In this document: piece by piece, positions 8,202-18,002 of the stretch
How positions within the stretch are numbered: the first letter of the stretch is position 1
How the letters are laid out: each line of letters opens with the position of its first letter
Source of the DNA: Alkalinema pantanalense
Lineage (GTDB): Bacteria > Cyanobacteriota > Cyanobacteriia > Leptolyngbyales > Leptolyngbyaceae
DNA length: 64,000 nt
Assembly (NCBI RefSeq): GCF_050753345.1
Contig: NZ_JBLZFX010000011.1
Coordinates: forward strand, 1-64,000
Direction of reading: 5' to 3'
Notes under the pieces: model-generated
Database searches by the model: none
The model's input: only the letters and a program-made list of their open reading frames with translations
Told to the model about the DNA's origin: nothing
Position numbers and translations under genes: made by a program

Positions 8202-11200
8202 ATGCCGCGTCGTAATGACCTCAAGAAGATCCTGTTGATTGGCTCGGGCCCGATCGTGATTGGACAGGCTTGCGAGTTTGACTATTCGGGGACGCAGGCA
8301 TGTAAAGCGCTGCGTGATGAAGGATATGAGGTCATTCTCATCAACTCCAATCCGGCCACAATTATGACGGATCCGGATACCGCTGATCGTACCTACATTG
8401 AACCCTTGACGCCCGAACTAGTCGAGCAAGTGATTGCCAAGGAGCGTCCCGAGGCTCTTCTGCCCACCATGGGGGGACAGACTGCCTTAAACCTTGCAGT
8501 CACCTTGGCCAAAACGGGTGTTCTGGATCGCTACAACGTTGAACTCATTGGCGCAAAGCTACCCGCGATCGAAATGGCAGAGGATCGCAAACTCTTCAAA
8601 GAGGCCATGGAGCGGATCGGCGTTGGCGTCTGCCCCTCTGGCTTGGCAGAAACGATGGAAGAAGCCAAGCGCATCGCCCAGGAAATTGGTAGCTACCCAT
8701 TGATTATTCGTCCGGCCTTTACTATGGGAGGCACCGGCGGCGGCATCGCCTACAACCAAGAGGAATATGAAGCGATCGCCCAATCCGGGTTAGACGCTAG
8801 CCCCGTTTCACAGATTCTGGTTGAAAAATCACTACTGGGCTGGAAGGAATACGAACTGGAAGTCATGCGGGATCTCGCAGATAACGTGGTAATTATCTGT
8901 TCGATCGAAAACTTTGACCCCATGGGCGTCCACACTGGCGACTCCATCACCGTTGCTCCGGCGCAAACGCTAACGGATAAGGAATACCAACGGTTACGGG
9001 ATGCCTCGATTAAAATCATTCGCGAAATTGGCGTTGAAACCGGCGGCTCCAACATTCAATTCTCCGTCAATCCCGACACGGGCGAAGTGATTGTGATTGA
9101 GATGAATCCGCGCGTGTCGCGATCGTCGGCCTTGGCCTCGAAGGCGACGGGCTTCCCGATCGCAAAAATGGCGGCGAAGTTAGCCGTGGGCTACACCTTA
9201 GATGAAATTCCCAACGACATCACGAAAAAGACGCCCGCCAGCTTTGAACCGACGATCGACTACGTCGTCACCAAAATTCCCCGCTTTGCCTTTGAAAAAT
9301 TCCCCGGTTCCCAACCCACGCTGACCACGCAGATGAAGTCCGTGGGAGAAGCAATGGCGATCGGGCGGACGTTCCAGGAGTCGTTCCAAAAGGCCCTGCG
9401 ATCGCTGGAAACGGGTCGAGCGGGCTGGGGCTGCGATCGGGAAGAAACGTTACCCGCGATCGAACAGATCCGAGGCAGCCTACGGACACCCAACCCAGAG
9501 CGTGTCTTCAGCCTGCGCCACGCAATGCTGATTGGGATGACCGTTGAGGAAATCCATGAACTGACGGCGATCGATCTCTGGTTCCTGGATAAGTTGCAGG
9601 ATTTGCTAGAAACGGAGAAATTCCTCAAATCGACTGCTTTAAGCAGCCTCGATAAGGATACCCTGTATGCCATCAAGCGGAAGGGTTTTAGCGATCGGCA
9701 AATTGCCTTTGCCACCGGAACCCACGAAGATGAAGTCCGCAGTTATCGCAAATCCCTCGGGGTGATTCCGGTCTACAAAACTGTTGACACCTGCGCGGCG
9801 GAATTTGAAGCCCTGACCCCCTACTACTACTCCGCCTACGAAACGGAAACGGAGGTGCGGCCTTCGGATAAGCCCAAAATTATGATTCTGGGTGGGGGAC
9901 CAAACCGCATTGGGCAGGGGATTGAGTTTGACTATTGCTGTTGCCATGCCTCCTTTGCCTTGCAGGATGACGGCTATGAAACGATTATGGTCAACTCCAA
10001 CCCGGAAACGGTTTCCACGGACTACGACACCAGCGATCGCCTGTATTTTGAGCCGTTGACCAAGGAAGATGTGCTCAATATTTTGGAGGCAGAAAATCCC
10101 AAGGGTGTGATTATCCAATTTGGCGGACAAACGCCGCTGAAGTTGGCAGTCCCGTTGCAACAGTATTTAGCCAGCGATTCTGCAACCGTTGAAACCAAGA
10201 TTCTAGGCACGTCACCGGATTCGATCGACACTGCCGAAGATCGGGAGCGGTTTGAAAGAATTCTGCGGGAGTTGGACATTAAGCAACCCGCCAACGGCCT
10301 CGCCCGCAGTTACGAAGAGGCGAGGGAAGTGGCCAATCGGATTAGCTATCCGGTGGTGGTGCGGCCTAGTTACGTGCTGGGCGGTCGAGCCATGGAGATT
10401 GTCTATTCCGATGCGGAGTTGGAACGCTACATGGTCTACGCCGTGCAGGTGGAGCCGGATCACCCGATTTTGATCGATAAGTTTTTGGAAAATGCGATCG
10501 AGGTGGATGTGGACGCGATCGCCGACGCCACGGGGCAGGTAGTCATTGGCGGCGTCATGGAGCACATTGAACAGGCGGGGATTCACTCGGGAGATTCCGC
10601 CTGTTCCATTCCCACGGTTTCCTTACCCGATAACGTGCTGACGCAAATTCGCACTTGGACAATCCAACTGGCTAAGGCCCTCAAAGTGGTGGGCTTAATG
10701 AATATTCAGTTTGCGGTGCAAGGCGACCAGGTTTATATCCTAGAAGCCAACCCCCGCGCCTCGCGGACAGTTCCGTTTGTGTCTAAAGCGATCGGCAAAC
10801 CGTTAGCTAAGTTAGCAGCACGGATCATGTCTGGGAAAACGCTAGCAGAATTGGATCTTACATCGGAAATTATTCCAACCCATATTTCGGTGAAGGAAGC
10901 AGTCTTGCCCTTTGAAAAATTTGCGGGAACGGATACGATCCTAGGCCCGGAAATGCGATCGACGGGCGAGGTCATGGGCATTGATAGCAACTTTGGAACA
11001 GCCTATGCCAAGGCGGAATTGGGCGCGAGTCAACGGCTACCCCGCGAAGGCATGGTCTTTGTTTCGACCAATAATCGGGACAAAGGGCTGGTGGTGTCAG
11101 TGGTGCAGGAGTTTATTGATCTGGGCTTCAAGATCGTGGCTACCAGCGGCACACGCCAAGTGCTGAAGGAGCACGGGTTAGAGGTGGAGTTGGTTTATAA

Positions 11201-11438
11201 ACTCCATGAGGGACGGCCCCATGTACTGGATTGGATTAAGAATGGTCAAATTCAATTGATTATCAACACGCCCTCGGGAGAAGAGGCGCAATCCGATGGA
11301 CGCACGATTCGGCGGGCGGCGCTGATGTATAAAATCCCGATCGTGACGACGATCGCCGGAGCTAAGGCCACGGCAGCAGCCATTCGATCGATGCAATCCC
11401 AGAGCTTGGCCGTCAAAGCGTTGCAGGATTATTTTTAA
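8202..11438 (+). CDS. carB: Carbamoyl-phosphate synthase large subunit
   Basis: CarB makes carbamoyl phosphate from bicarbonate, ATP and glutamine-derived ammonia for arginine and pyrimidine synthesis, working with the glutaminase CarA (not in this window). At 1,078 residues it has full family length: two homologous halves each with a KKILLIGSGP/KIMILGGGPN pre-ATP-grasp start, ATP-grasp domains (VRPAFTMGGTGGG near 170; VRPSYVLGGRAM near 725), the oligomerisation region between, and a C-terminal MGS-like allosteric domain (about 945-1078). The frame extends ten codons upstream to a TTG, but ATG at 8202 gives the usual MPRRNDLKKI start. A terminator follows within the convergent neighbour's 3' end. 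Confidence 0.97.
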   Translation: MPRRNDLKKILLIGSGPIVIGQACEFDYSGTQACKALRDEGYEVILINSNPATIMTDPDTADRTYIEPLTPELVEQVIAKERPEALLPTMGGQTALNLAVTLAKTGVLDRYNVELIGAKLPAIEMAEDRKLFKEAMERIGVGVCPSGLAETMEEAKRIAQEIGSYPLIIRPAFTMGGTGGGIAYNQEEYEAIAQSGLDASPVSQILVEKSLLGWKEYELEVMRDLADNVVIICSIENFDPMGVHTGDSITVAPAQTLTDKEYQRLRDASIKIIREIGVETGGSNIQFSVNPDTGEVIVIEMNPRVSRSSALASKATGFPIAKMAAKLAVGYTLDEIPNDITKKTPASFEPTIDYVVTKIPRFAFEKFPGSQPTLTTQMKSVGEAMAIGRTFQESFQKALRSLETGRAGWGCDREETLPAIEQIRGSLRTPNPERVFSLRHAMLIGMTVEEIHELTAIDLWFLDKLQDLLETEKFLKSTALSSLDKDTLYAIKRKGFSDRQIAFATGTHEDEVRSYRKSLGVIPVYKTVDTCAAEFEALTPYYYSAYETETEVRPSDKPKIMILGGGPNRIGQGIEFDYCCCHASFALQDDGYETIMVNSNPETVSTDYDTSDRLYFEPLTKEDVLNILEAENPKGVIIQFGGQTPLKLAVPLQQYLASDSATVETKILGTSPDSIDTAEDRERFERILRELDIKQPANGLARSYEEAREVANRISYPVVVRPSYVLGGRAMEIVYSDAELERYMVYAVQVEPDHPILIDKFLENAIEVDVDAIADATGQVVIGGVMEHIEQAGIHSGDSACSIPTVSLPDNVLTQIRTWTIQLAKALKVVGLMNIQFAVQGDQVYILEANPRASRTVPFVSKAIGKPLAKLAARIMSGKTLAELDLTSEIIPTHISVKEAVLPFEKFAGTDTILGPEMRSTGEVMGIDSNFGTAYAKAELGASQRLPREGMVFVSTNNRDKGLVVSVVQEFIDLGFKIVATSGTRQVLKEHGLEVELVYKLHEGRPHVLDWIKNGQIQLIINTPSGEEAQSDGRTIRRAALMYKIPIVTTIAGAKATAAAIRSMQSQSLAVKALQDYF

Positions 11439-11478
11439 GGGCTAGAGCGGTTTAATCTTGAACCGGGCAAGTTACAAG

Positions 11479-12588
11479 TCAATTACAAGTTAGCAAAGAG
11501 GCTGGGGCCAGCATCACACGATCGCGCCCCAGTCTTTTTGCTTGATAGAGGGCTTGGTCAGCCCGGTCAAACAATTGCACCAAGGTTTCCTGGCGTTGCA
11601 GCACTGCCACCCCAAAGGAGGCGGTAACGTGACCTACCTCCGGGATGGGGTGATTAGCGATGACGGTTCTCAGCCGGTCTGCGAGATGCATCAACTCCGT
11701 TTCAGTTTCTCCAGGCACGATGACTAAAAATTCTTCGCCGCCCCAACGACTGAGGATATCCTGTTTGCGCAAATGGCTTTGGCAAGATTGGGCGATCGCT
11801 TGCAGCACCTGATCGCCGACTAAATGACCATAGCGATCGTTGACTTGTTTAAAGTGATCGACATCGCAGAGAATGATACCGATCGAGGACTCCGGCTGTT
11901 CAAATAAGTTTTGAAGGAATTTTTCACCCGCCCTACGGTTAAAGATTCCAGTAAGTCCATCCTTTTCAGCAACCTCCTTAAAATGCAACCGTTCAAGATA
12001 AAGTTTAAAAACAGCATCCTGAAGCTGAGAGTAAAAAAGGAGCAACATAAAGTTAATTGCCATGGAAGGCAATAGCGTAATTGCTAGATCAATGCCACGG
12101 GGAGTCAATAACTCTGACAGATGGAACCCAAAATAAATTCCTATCGGTGCAGCGATCGCGATCCAAAGAACAATGGCTAACTGTATGGCTCGCTGAGGCC
12201 GAAGAAAGATGACAATCCCCGCAATCAGCAGAAACAGTCCCGACGAAATGGGCGGAAAGGTATCCACCAAGCGTCGATCGGGATGTATCCAGGCATCCAT
12301 GAGAAAGAAGTATTCCGGTAGCAGAAAAATTAAGCAACTCCAGCCCAACGTGAGTTTGATGACGAGGGGGAGTTGCTGAGGCACTTTCAGCAGGTACAGC
12401 AAAAGGCTGATGCAAAAGACAACGGTGGCGGGTGGAATGACCCTCGACAGGAAGTGTGGCTGGGGTTCAAAGGCGTGGAGAACTGTTGCCAGCAGTCCTG
12501 CAAGGGCCATAACCATTAGGATGAAAATGGAGGCTTTGCGCTTGAGGGCATCTGTGGAATCGTCTGCTTGAAAGATCATAAGAGTCAT
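11479..12588 (-). CDS. Membrane-bound diguanylate cyclase (GGDEF)
   Basis: A 369-residue protein that should make the second messenger cyclic di-GMP from two GTP. Residues 20-190 hold about six hydrophobic segments, an integral membrane sensor module of no family I recognise. The GGDEF domain (about 205-365) has DGLTGIFNRR, the metal-binding DVDHFKQVNDRYGH and an intact active-site GGEEF at 283-287. RKQD at 274-277 sits five residues before it, the position of the inhibitory I-site (RxxD), so product feedback is likely. Start is ATG at 12586-12588 (MTLMIF), with a second ATG three codons later. Convergent with carB; no EAL domain in the window. Confidence 0.9.
   Translation of the reverse strand: MTLMIFQADDSTDALKRKASIFILMVMALAGLLATVLHAFEPQPHFLSRVIPPATVVFCISLLLYLLKVPQQLPLVIKLTLGWSCLIFLLPEYFFLMDAWIHPDRRLVDTFPPISSGLFLLIAGIVIFLRPQRAIQLAIVLWIAIAAPIGIYFGFHLSELLTPRGIDLAITLLPSMAINFMLLLFYSQLQDAVFKLYLERLHFKEVAEKDGLTGIFNRRAGEKFLQNLFEQPESSIGIILCDVDHFKQVNDRYGHLVGDQVLQAIAQSCQSHLRKQDILSRWGGEEFLVIVPGETETELMHLADRLRTVIANHPIPEVGHVTASFGVAVLQRQETLVQLFDRADQALYQAKRLGRDRVMLAPASLLTCN
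11502..11539 (+). terminator. Intrinsic terminator of carB
   Basis: CTGGGGC (11502-11508) pairs with GCCCCAG (11526-11532), followed by TCTTTTT. It lies 64 bp past the carB stop and inside the last codons of the convergent diguanylate cyclase gene. Confidence 0.75.
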
Positions 12589-12783
12589 CCTAAAACTGAA
12601 TTCAAGATAGACAAATTATCCAGTTTTTGACCCCAAATGATTCAGACAATCTCAAATCAAATGATTAAACGAGGAGTACACTTTAATGAAAAGAGAATTA
12701 AAAGTGCAAAGTTCTCTGTGATTCAATTCAGTGAGGTTTTTTCTCATTTAGTCTTTTTTCAATTACCATAACTTGTTTATTGC

Positions 12784-13185
12784 TTAGTCTTTATTGATCT
12801 TCAAAGTGACTTCATAGTCATTGGGTGAAATGACTTTCCCACTGTGTCGATCGGGGCTGAGTTTGGACAACCGAATGGTATAGCCACGGTATTTCACAAC
12901 TTGTTCTCTTTCTACCGTATTCAAAATTGCAGTTGTTATCTTGCGTTTGCGCTGGAGTTTTAACTTCACTTCTGCATTGCCTGCCCAATAACAATTAACT
13001 TCGATCGGACAGCGACTATCTGTTAACACTGAGTCAAACGTTAGCTTAATTGGACTCTGCGAAAGCACGACTTCCTGCCCTGGCTTGAGGAGCAATTCTG
13101 AATCGATCGGAACTGCATTGACCCGCAAGGCCACAAACATCCAACTCAAGCAAAAAATTATCACGAGTGCAATCGTCTTTTTCAT
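12784..13185 (-). CDS. Secreted small protein, unknown function
   Basis: A 133-residue product beginning MKKTIALVIIFCLSWMFVAL, a clear Sec signal peptide with likely cleavage after VNA near residue 25. The mature part is a small beta-rich domain with one cysteine pair in SRCPIEVNCYW followed by AGNAEVKL, a signature seen in uncharacterised secreted bacterial proteins. It should be periplasmic with one disulphide. The frame extends 13 codons further, but ATG at 13183-13185 places the signal peptide correctly. It lies alone, with AT-rich DNA on both sides. Confidence 0.65.
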   Translation of the reverse strand: MKKTIALVIIFCLSWMFVALRVNAVPIDSELLLKPGQEVVLSQSPIKLTFDSVLTDSRCPIEVNCYWAGNAEVKLKLQRKRKITTAILNTVEREQVVKYRGYTIRLSKLSPDRHSGKVISPNDYEVTLKINKD

Positions 13186-13324
13186 AGAGGCTTTTTTGTA
13201 CGTAGGCAACCTTAGCTTATGCATAACTGTAAGAGCTTATGCACACCTAATAAGTTAGAACCTGCAAGTTAGAACCTGAATACACGTTAAAACTCCAGAA
13301 CCGCATTAGGTAATGAGAGCGATC

Positions 13325-13400
13325 GTAATTTTCTACATCATCTTAATATAATTTTTTATTATAATATAGTTATTAAATATAATCAAAATTAATGTTTAAA
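13325..13400 (+). promoter_or_regulatory. Very AT-rich tract upstream of the 63-residue gene
   Basis: About 70 bp almost without G or C (13335-13395), containing TATAAT-like sequences such as TTATAATATAG, in a genome that is otherwise near 50 percent GC. It lies about 80-145 bp before the 63-residue gene and is probably its promoter and upstream element. The exact start is not determined. Confidence 0.4.
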
Positions 13401-13478
13401 TGTATTATTCTGTACTTTTCGCTACAGTTTTTTAGCTGCTATAGTAGGTTTAGAAGAAAACAGTTAGGAGAAAATAAG

Positions 13479-13670
13479 ATGTCTACCCAAGAACGTGCTC
13501 GGGCTTTGATGGTTAACCAACGGCAAAATCTGCGTAACCGGAAACAGTGCATGACTAGCCGCTATGCCTCCGGTCTAGGGCTGTCTACGGATACCGTAGG
13601 TTCCTTGAATCAAGTAGAAGGCGATATCTATCGCGCAGTTTACAATCGAGGCCAAGTGGGGTTGAACTAA
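13479..13670 (+). CDS. Small basic protein, unknown function
   Basis: A 63-residue protein starting MSTQERARALMVNQRQNLRN, basic at the start and more neutral at the end, with an EGDIYRAVYNRGQVGLN tail. I recognise no family. The start is well supported: TTAGGAGAAAATAAG precedes ATG at 13479. No signal peptide or membrane span. Its very AT-rich leader and a strong terminator downstream (13898) suggest an independently and perhaps strongly expressed unit. The open frame extends 29 codons upstream through AT-rich DNA; that extension is unlikely to be translated. Confidence 0.65.
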   Translation: MSTQERARALMVNQRQNLRNRKQCMTSRYASGLGLSTDTVGSLNQVEGDIYRAVYNRGQVGLN

Positions 13671-13897
13671 GCAACTTTGGCAATATGCCTAACTTTAGAA
13701 ATTAGCAAACGATGAGTTAGAGTTGGGGCGAATTTAGAGTTGATCACAAATACAGTCCTTTGCTTGGCCGATCGATACAGCAGCCCATAGCAGAACAGGT
13801 TTCAGGTGTTGTATCTGTTCCTTGTCGTTAGGCAATCCACTGTAATGCGTGACTAAATTCGGCTTTAGCCATTCAAGTTTCGTCGCTCAAATAATTT

Positions 13898-13942
13898 GAC
13901 GATCGTGTTTTTCCACAGTAGGAAAGACACGATCGTCTTTTC
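13898..13942 (+). terminator. Long intrinsic terminator
   Basis: A 17-bp arm beginning GACGATCGTGT pairs with ACACGATCGTC across a six-base loop with a single mismatch or wobble, followed by TTTT. It is 228 bp past the 63-residue gene and is the likely end of its transcript. Confidence 0.75.
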
Positions 13943-13970
13943 TTGAGATTAAGTTGGTGAACTACTAAGA

Positions 13971-14060
13971 CAGTGTGTTTTCCAACACACTGATACTAAC
14001 CAAGACACTTAATCAACACACCGCATATCAGCCAACACACTGCATATCAGCCAACACACT
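13971..14060. repeat. Hairpin plus 19-bp tandem duplication
   Basis: CAGTGTGTT and AACACACTG (13971-13992) form a perfect 9-bp stem with a TTCC loop. Then GCATATCAGCCAACACACT occurs twice in a row (14023-14041, 14042-14060), re-using the CAACACACT arm. The block abuts the 3' end of the VOC-protein gene, whose stop is at 14074. Confidence 0.8.
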
Positions 14061-14073
14061 GTCCACCGAATCA

Positions 14074-14451
14074 TCACTTGGCAGCAGAAAAAATTGTAAT
14101 GCCATTACGATCGGGATCCACAAAGCTGGCTACAACACCACCCCAATTTTTGGTTTCGGGAATACGGACAAATTCCACTCCTTTACGCACTAGCGATTCA
14201 TAAAGGGCATACACATCATCCACTTCAAAGGAAACTCCCGTGAAACGTCCGGCTAACTTCCAATCTTGCTGAGCATCCACATCTACAATTTCCACCACCA
14301 ATTGCACGGCTCCCGCCTCAAACAAAAGAAAGCCCTTGTCCCGGCCATCTTCCTTAGGCACCCAACCCAGCAGATCACAATAAAAAATCTTGGCATTCTC
14401 AATGTCCGACACGAAGACGCGCACGGCATTTAGTGACCAGTTTTGTGCCAT
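14074..14451 (-). CDS. VOC-superfamily (glyoxalase-like) protein
   Basis: A 125-residue single-module VOC protein: RVFVSDIENAKIFYCDLLGW start, a GFLLFEAGAVQLVVE metal-ligand strand, a GVSFEVDDVYALYESL helix-strand and a C-terminal ASFVDPDRNGITIF strand. VOC proteins are metal-dependent lyases, dioxygenases or resistance proteins with two beta-alpha-beta-beta-beta repeats; substrate cannot be told from sequence. ATG at 14449-14451 gives MAQNWSLNAVRVFV, a normal start. Monocistronic; a second VOC gene is at 52098. Confidence 0.85.
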   Translation of the reverse strand: MAQNWSLNAVRVFVSDIENAKIFYCDLLGWVPKEDGRDKGFLLFEAGAVQLVVEIVDVDAQQDWKLAGRFTGVSFEVDDVYALYESLVRKGVEFVRIPETKNWGGVVASFVDPDRNGITIFSAAK

Positions 14452-14525
14452 GATTCTTCCACCCCAGCACTAGCAATGTGCTTTCACTCTAGCTTGGCTG
14501 TTCAGAAAATTTGTGACGCCCTTAA

Positions 14526-15497
14526 CTAATTGTCAATATTGTTTAATTTTGCGTTGTTAATGGTGCTCGATCGCGTTACACCCCGACTAATACATTCCTG
14601 CACTCGTCGCCACACCTGTTCAACCAGATCCGGCGCATCCGCATCAAACCATTCCACCTCAGGACAAGCACGAAACCAGGTGCGCTGGCGTTTAGCAAAC
14701 TGACGGGTATGCAAAACCGTAAGCTCCTCTGCTTCGGACAGGGAAATGCTGCCCTGAAGATATTGCCGCACCTCTTGGTAGCCCAGCGTATTCAACAACG
14801 GCAACCTATCTCCATACTTCTCTACTAACTGTTTCACCTCTTCCACAAATCCCTGGGCAACCATCTGTTGGGTACGATAGCGGATCCGATCGTCAATCTG
14901 AGCGGATTCCAAGCCAATCTGCAAAATAGGATAGGCCGGGGGATGCTCGCCCTGTTGTGCCGTAATCGGTCGGCCTGTGGCGTAATACACTTCCAAGGCT
15001 CGCAGGGTGCGCACTGTATCATTGGCGTGGATTTTTGTTGCCGCGATCGGATCCACCTGCTGCAAGAGCGTATAGCACCAGGACTGGCCCAAGTTAACCA
15101 ACTGAGCTCGCAGGTCGGGCTGGGGTGCCACACGGGGAATCTGCATCCCGCGCGTAATCGACTTAATGTATAACCCAGTGCCTCCGACCAGCAGCGGCCA
15201 GGTCGTTGGGTGAGATCGGCCCCAATCGATCAAGACCTGATTCACTTGAGCTTGAAAATCTGCCACGGTCAACGTTTCCGTGGGATCGCAAACATCGATC
15301 AAAGCATGGGGCACCTGTTTTCGATCTTCGATGTTCGGTTTAGCAGTTCCAATGCTAAACTCTCGATACACTTGCCGCGAATCCGCACTAATAATTAGGG
15401 AATTCAGCCTTTGCGCGATCGCGATCGCCAGTCCTGACTTACCAGAGGCCGTTGCGCCGCAGATAACGAGCAGGCCGGGTACTATCAGGTTCGACAT
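14526..15497 (-). CDS. miaA: tRNA dimethylallyltransferase
   Basis: MiaA adds a dimethylallyl group from DMAPP to A37 of tRNAs reading codons that start with U. The chosen 323-residue form has family length: P-loop GATASGKS near the start, the SADSRQVYREFSIGTAKP motif near 40, LLVGGTGLYIKSI near 100, and the C-terminal RQFAKRQRTWFR near 285. The open frame runs 70 codons further upstream without MiaA-like sequence, so ATG at 15495-15497 (MSNLIVPGLLVICG) is preferred; an internal ATG (MTGIDS) in that extension is a less likely start. Divergent from gyrB. Confidence 0.93.
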   Translation of the reverse strand: MSNLIVPGLLVICGATASGKSGLAIAIAQRLNSLIISADSRQVYREFSIGTAKPNIEDRKQVPHALIDVCDPTETLTVADFQAQVNQVLIDWGRSHPTTWPLLVGGTGLYIKSITRGMQIPRVAPQPDLRAQLVNLGQSWCYTLLQQVDPIAATKIHANDTVRTLRALEVYYATGRPITAQQGEHPPAYPILQIGLESAQIDDRIRYRTQQMVAQGFVEEVKQLVEKYGDRLPLLNTLGYQEVRQYLQGSISLSEAEELTVLHTRQFAKRQRTWFRACPEVEWFDADAPDLVEQVWRRVQECISRGVTRSSTINNAKLNNIDN

Positions 15498-15846
15498 CTT
15501 TAAATCTGGTACAATTGAATTACTAATGGTGCCCTGAAGTAGATGCTGCGATCGGAATTGCCCAACTTGAGGTTCAGGGGCATCTATGGATGGTAATTGA
15601 GCTGAATCGATCCCTGTCATAAACCTGTCGTGAAATGGCTCTAAAATCGCCTGGAAGCCTTTTGTGTTAAAATTTAGGTGATATTTGCTATATTGAATCG
15701 GCTGCAACTGATTGTTCTGGATCGCGGATATGCCGTAGCTAGAATCCCAGAAGGCACTGCTGTTTATCCCGGTGAATTCTAGTCAGCAGCATCCAGTTCA
15801 AACCAGTTAACCCACGTTAAACCTGCCCAGACGGAGAACGTCACCC
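15498..15846. other. Divergent promoter region miaA/gyrB
   Basis: No extra gene supported. TATATT near 15691 on the plus strand is a possible gyrB -10 element. The miaA-side half remains open in the miaA frame. Confidence 0.4.
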
Positions 15847-17784
15847 ATGACTAACAACTATGGCGCTCAACAGATCCAAGTCCTAGAGGGGCTGGAGCCT
15901 GTGCGGAAACGCCCAGGGATGTATATCGGGAGTACCGGCCCTCGGGGGTTGCATCACCTAGTTTACGAGGTTGTGGACAACTCCGTAGACGAAGCTTTGG
16001 CAGGGTATTGCAAAAATATTGATGTGGTTATCCATGCCGATGGCTCGGTGGAGGTCACGGATGATGGCCGGGGGATTCCCACAGATCTGCACCCTAAAAC
16101 AGGAAAATCAGCCCTGGAAACCGTTCTGACCATCCTGCACGCAGGCGGCAAGTTTGGCGATGGTGGCTACAAGGTGTCTGGCGGTTTGCACGGGGTGGGG
16201 ATTTCCGTGGTCAATGCACTGTCGGAATGGGTAGAAGTGACCGTTTGGCGCAATCAGAAAGTCCATACCCAACGCTACGAACGGGGAATCCCAACAACAG
16301 AATTGATCGCCAAGGACGGTGCAGGCAATAAAACGGGGACATCTGTGCGCTTCATGCCTGATGTGTCAATTTTCACTGAAACGATCGACTTCGACTACAA
16401 CACGCTGTCCGGTCGGTTGCGAGAGTTGGCCTATCTGAACGGTGGAGTCAAAATTGTCTTTACCGATGAACGGGAAAAGGCACTCAAGCATGGACAGCCC
16501 CACAGCGAAACCTATTTCTATGAAGGAGGGATTCGCGAGTATGTCAACTACATGAACCGCGAAAAGCAATCCCTCCACGAAGAAATTATCTACATCAACG
16601 CTGAGCGCAACAATGTGCAGGTGGAAGTGGCGATGCAGTGGTGCGTCGATGCTTATAGCGACAATATTTTGGGGTTTGCCAATAACATCCGCACGATCGA
16701 TGGCGGCACCCACTTGGAAGGCTTAAAGGCGGTGCTGACCCGGACGCTAAACAATGTGGCTCGTAAGCGGGGCAAGCTCAAGGAAAATAATCCGAACTTG
16801 GCTGGGGAAAATATTCGGGAAGGGCTGACAGCGGTCATTTCCGTCAAGGTGCCGGATCCGGAATTTGAAGGCCAAACCAAGACGAAATTGGGCAACACGG
16901 AAGTGCGGGGAATTGTGGACTCCCTAGTCAATGAGGTGCTGACGGAGTATCTGGAATTTCGGCCCCAGGTGGCGGATTCGATTCTGGAAAAGGCGATCCA
17001 AGCCTTTAACGCAGCGGAAGCCGCACGGCGGGCAAGGGAATTGGTGCGGCGCAAGTCGGTGCTGGAGTCTTCTACTTTGCCGGGTAAGTTAGCGGATTGT
17101 GCTTCGCGGGACCCTTCGGAATCGGAAATCTACATTGTGGAAGGCGATTCAGCAGGCGGATCGGCGAAGCAAGGTCGCGATCGACGGTTCCAGGCAATTC
17201 TGCCCCTGCGGGGTAAAATTCTCAATATTGAGAAGACCGATGATGCCAAGATTTACAAGAATACGGAAATCCAAGCCTTAATTACGGCCTTAGGGTTGGG
17301 GATTAAAGGTGAGGAGTTTGATGCAGGGCAACTGCGCTACCACCGAATCATCATCATGACCGATGCGGACGTGGATGGGGCGCACATTCGAACCTTGTTG
17401 CTGACGTTCTTCTATCGCTATCAGCGGGAAATGGTTGATCGCGGGTTTGTCTATATTGCCTGCCCTCCGTTGTACAAGCTGGAGCGCGGTCGTCAGCATC
17501 ACTATTGCTATAGCGATCGGGATTTGCATCAACGAATTGCCGAGTTTCCGGCCAATGCGAACTACAACATTCAACGTTTTAAAGGGTTGGGTGAAATGAT
17601 GCCGCAGCAATTGTGGGAAACGACCATGAATCCGGAAACGCGGACGTTGAAGAAGGTGGAAATTGAAGATGCGGCAGAGGCCGATCGGGTGTTTACGGTA
17701 CTGATGGGCGATCGCGTAGCTCCCCGCCGGGAGTTTATCGAAACCTATGGGCCAAAGTTGAACCTCGCGGATTTGGATATCTAG
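15847..17784 (+). CDS. gyrB: DNA gyrase subunit B
   Basis: The ATPase subunit of the type IIA topoisomerase that introduces negative supercoils, working with GyrA (not here). The 645 residues follow the family order: GHKL ATPase with EVVDNSVDEALAGYC near 40, DDGRGIPTD near 75 and the GGLHGVGISVVNALS lid near 115; transducer domain (about 220-400); TOPRIM domain with EGDSAGGSAKQGRDR near 430 and the metal-binding DADVDGAHIRTLLLTF near 505; and the C-terminal QRFKGLGEMMPQQLWETTM. Length matches the short GyrB form lacking the E. coli insertion. ATG at 15847 is preceded by a GACGGAGAACGTCACCC leader. A terminator follows. Confidence 0.97.
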   Translation: MTNNYGAQQIQVLEGLEPVRKRPGMYIGSTGPRGLHHLVYEVVDNSVDEALAGYCKNIDVVIHADGSVEVTDDGRGIPTDLHPKTGKSALETVLTILHAGGKFGDGGYKVSGGLHGVGISVVNALSEWVEVTVWRNQKVHTQRYERGIPTTELIAKDGAGNKTGTSVRFMPDVSIFTETIDFDYNTLSGRLRELAYLNGGVKIVFTDEREKALKHGQPHSETYFYEGGIREYVNYMNREKQSLHEEIIYINAERNNVQVEVAMQWCVDAYSDNILGFANNIRTIDGGTHLEGLKAVLTRTLNNVARKRGKLKENNPNLAGENIREGLTAVISVKVPDPEFEGQTKTKLGNTEVRGIVDSLVNEVLTEYLEFRPQVADSILEKAIQAFNAAEAARRARELVRRKSVLESSTLPGKLADCASRDPSESEIYIVEGDSAGGSAKQGRDRRFQAILPLRGKILNIEKTDDAKIYKNTEIQALITALGLGIKGEEFDAGQLRYHRIIIMTDADVDGAHIRTLLLTFFYRYQREMVDRGFVYIACPPLYKLERGRQHHYCYSDRDLHQRIAEFPANANYNIQRFKGLGEMMPQQLWETTMNPETRTLKKVEIEDAAEADRVFTVLMGDRVAPRREFIETYGPKLNLADLDI

Positions 17785-17815
17785 ATTGTTGGTTTAGCAA
17801 TCTAGGTTTAAGTTA

Positions 17816-17846
17816 GAGTCGCAGATCGAGCTTCGATCGGCGACTC
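17816..17846 (+). terminator. gyrB 3' hairpin
   Basis: GAGTCGC and the near-complement GGCGACTC enclose AGATCGA/TCGATC, making a nearly perfect 14-bp stem starting 32 bp past the gyrB stop. The T run after it is weak (TAATAAAT), so it may be a processing or stabilising hairpin rather than a strong terminator. Confidence 0.5.
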
Positions 17847-18002
17847 TAATAAATGGGCATAGTCTGAATGGTCATAGTCTGTCAATTACTGCAGATACAG
17901 TGATCAAACCTTAAATTCCTAGAATTGGGAATCCCCTGGGATTTGCATTCTCAACCTTTTTTAAACTAGAGCACTTTTCAAAATAACAATGAATACTCCT
18001 AT

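Noticed and set aside
13971..14060. Repeats as a CRISPR array
   Set aside because: Only two adjacent 19-bp copies without spacers of regular length and no cas genes in the window.
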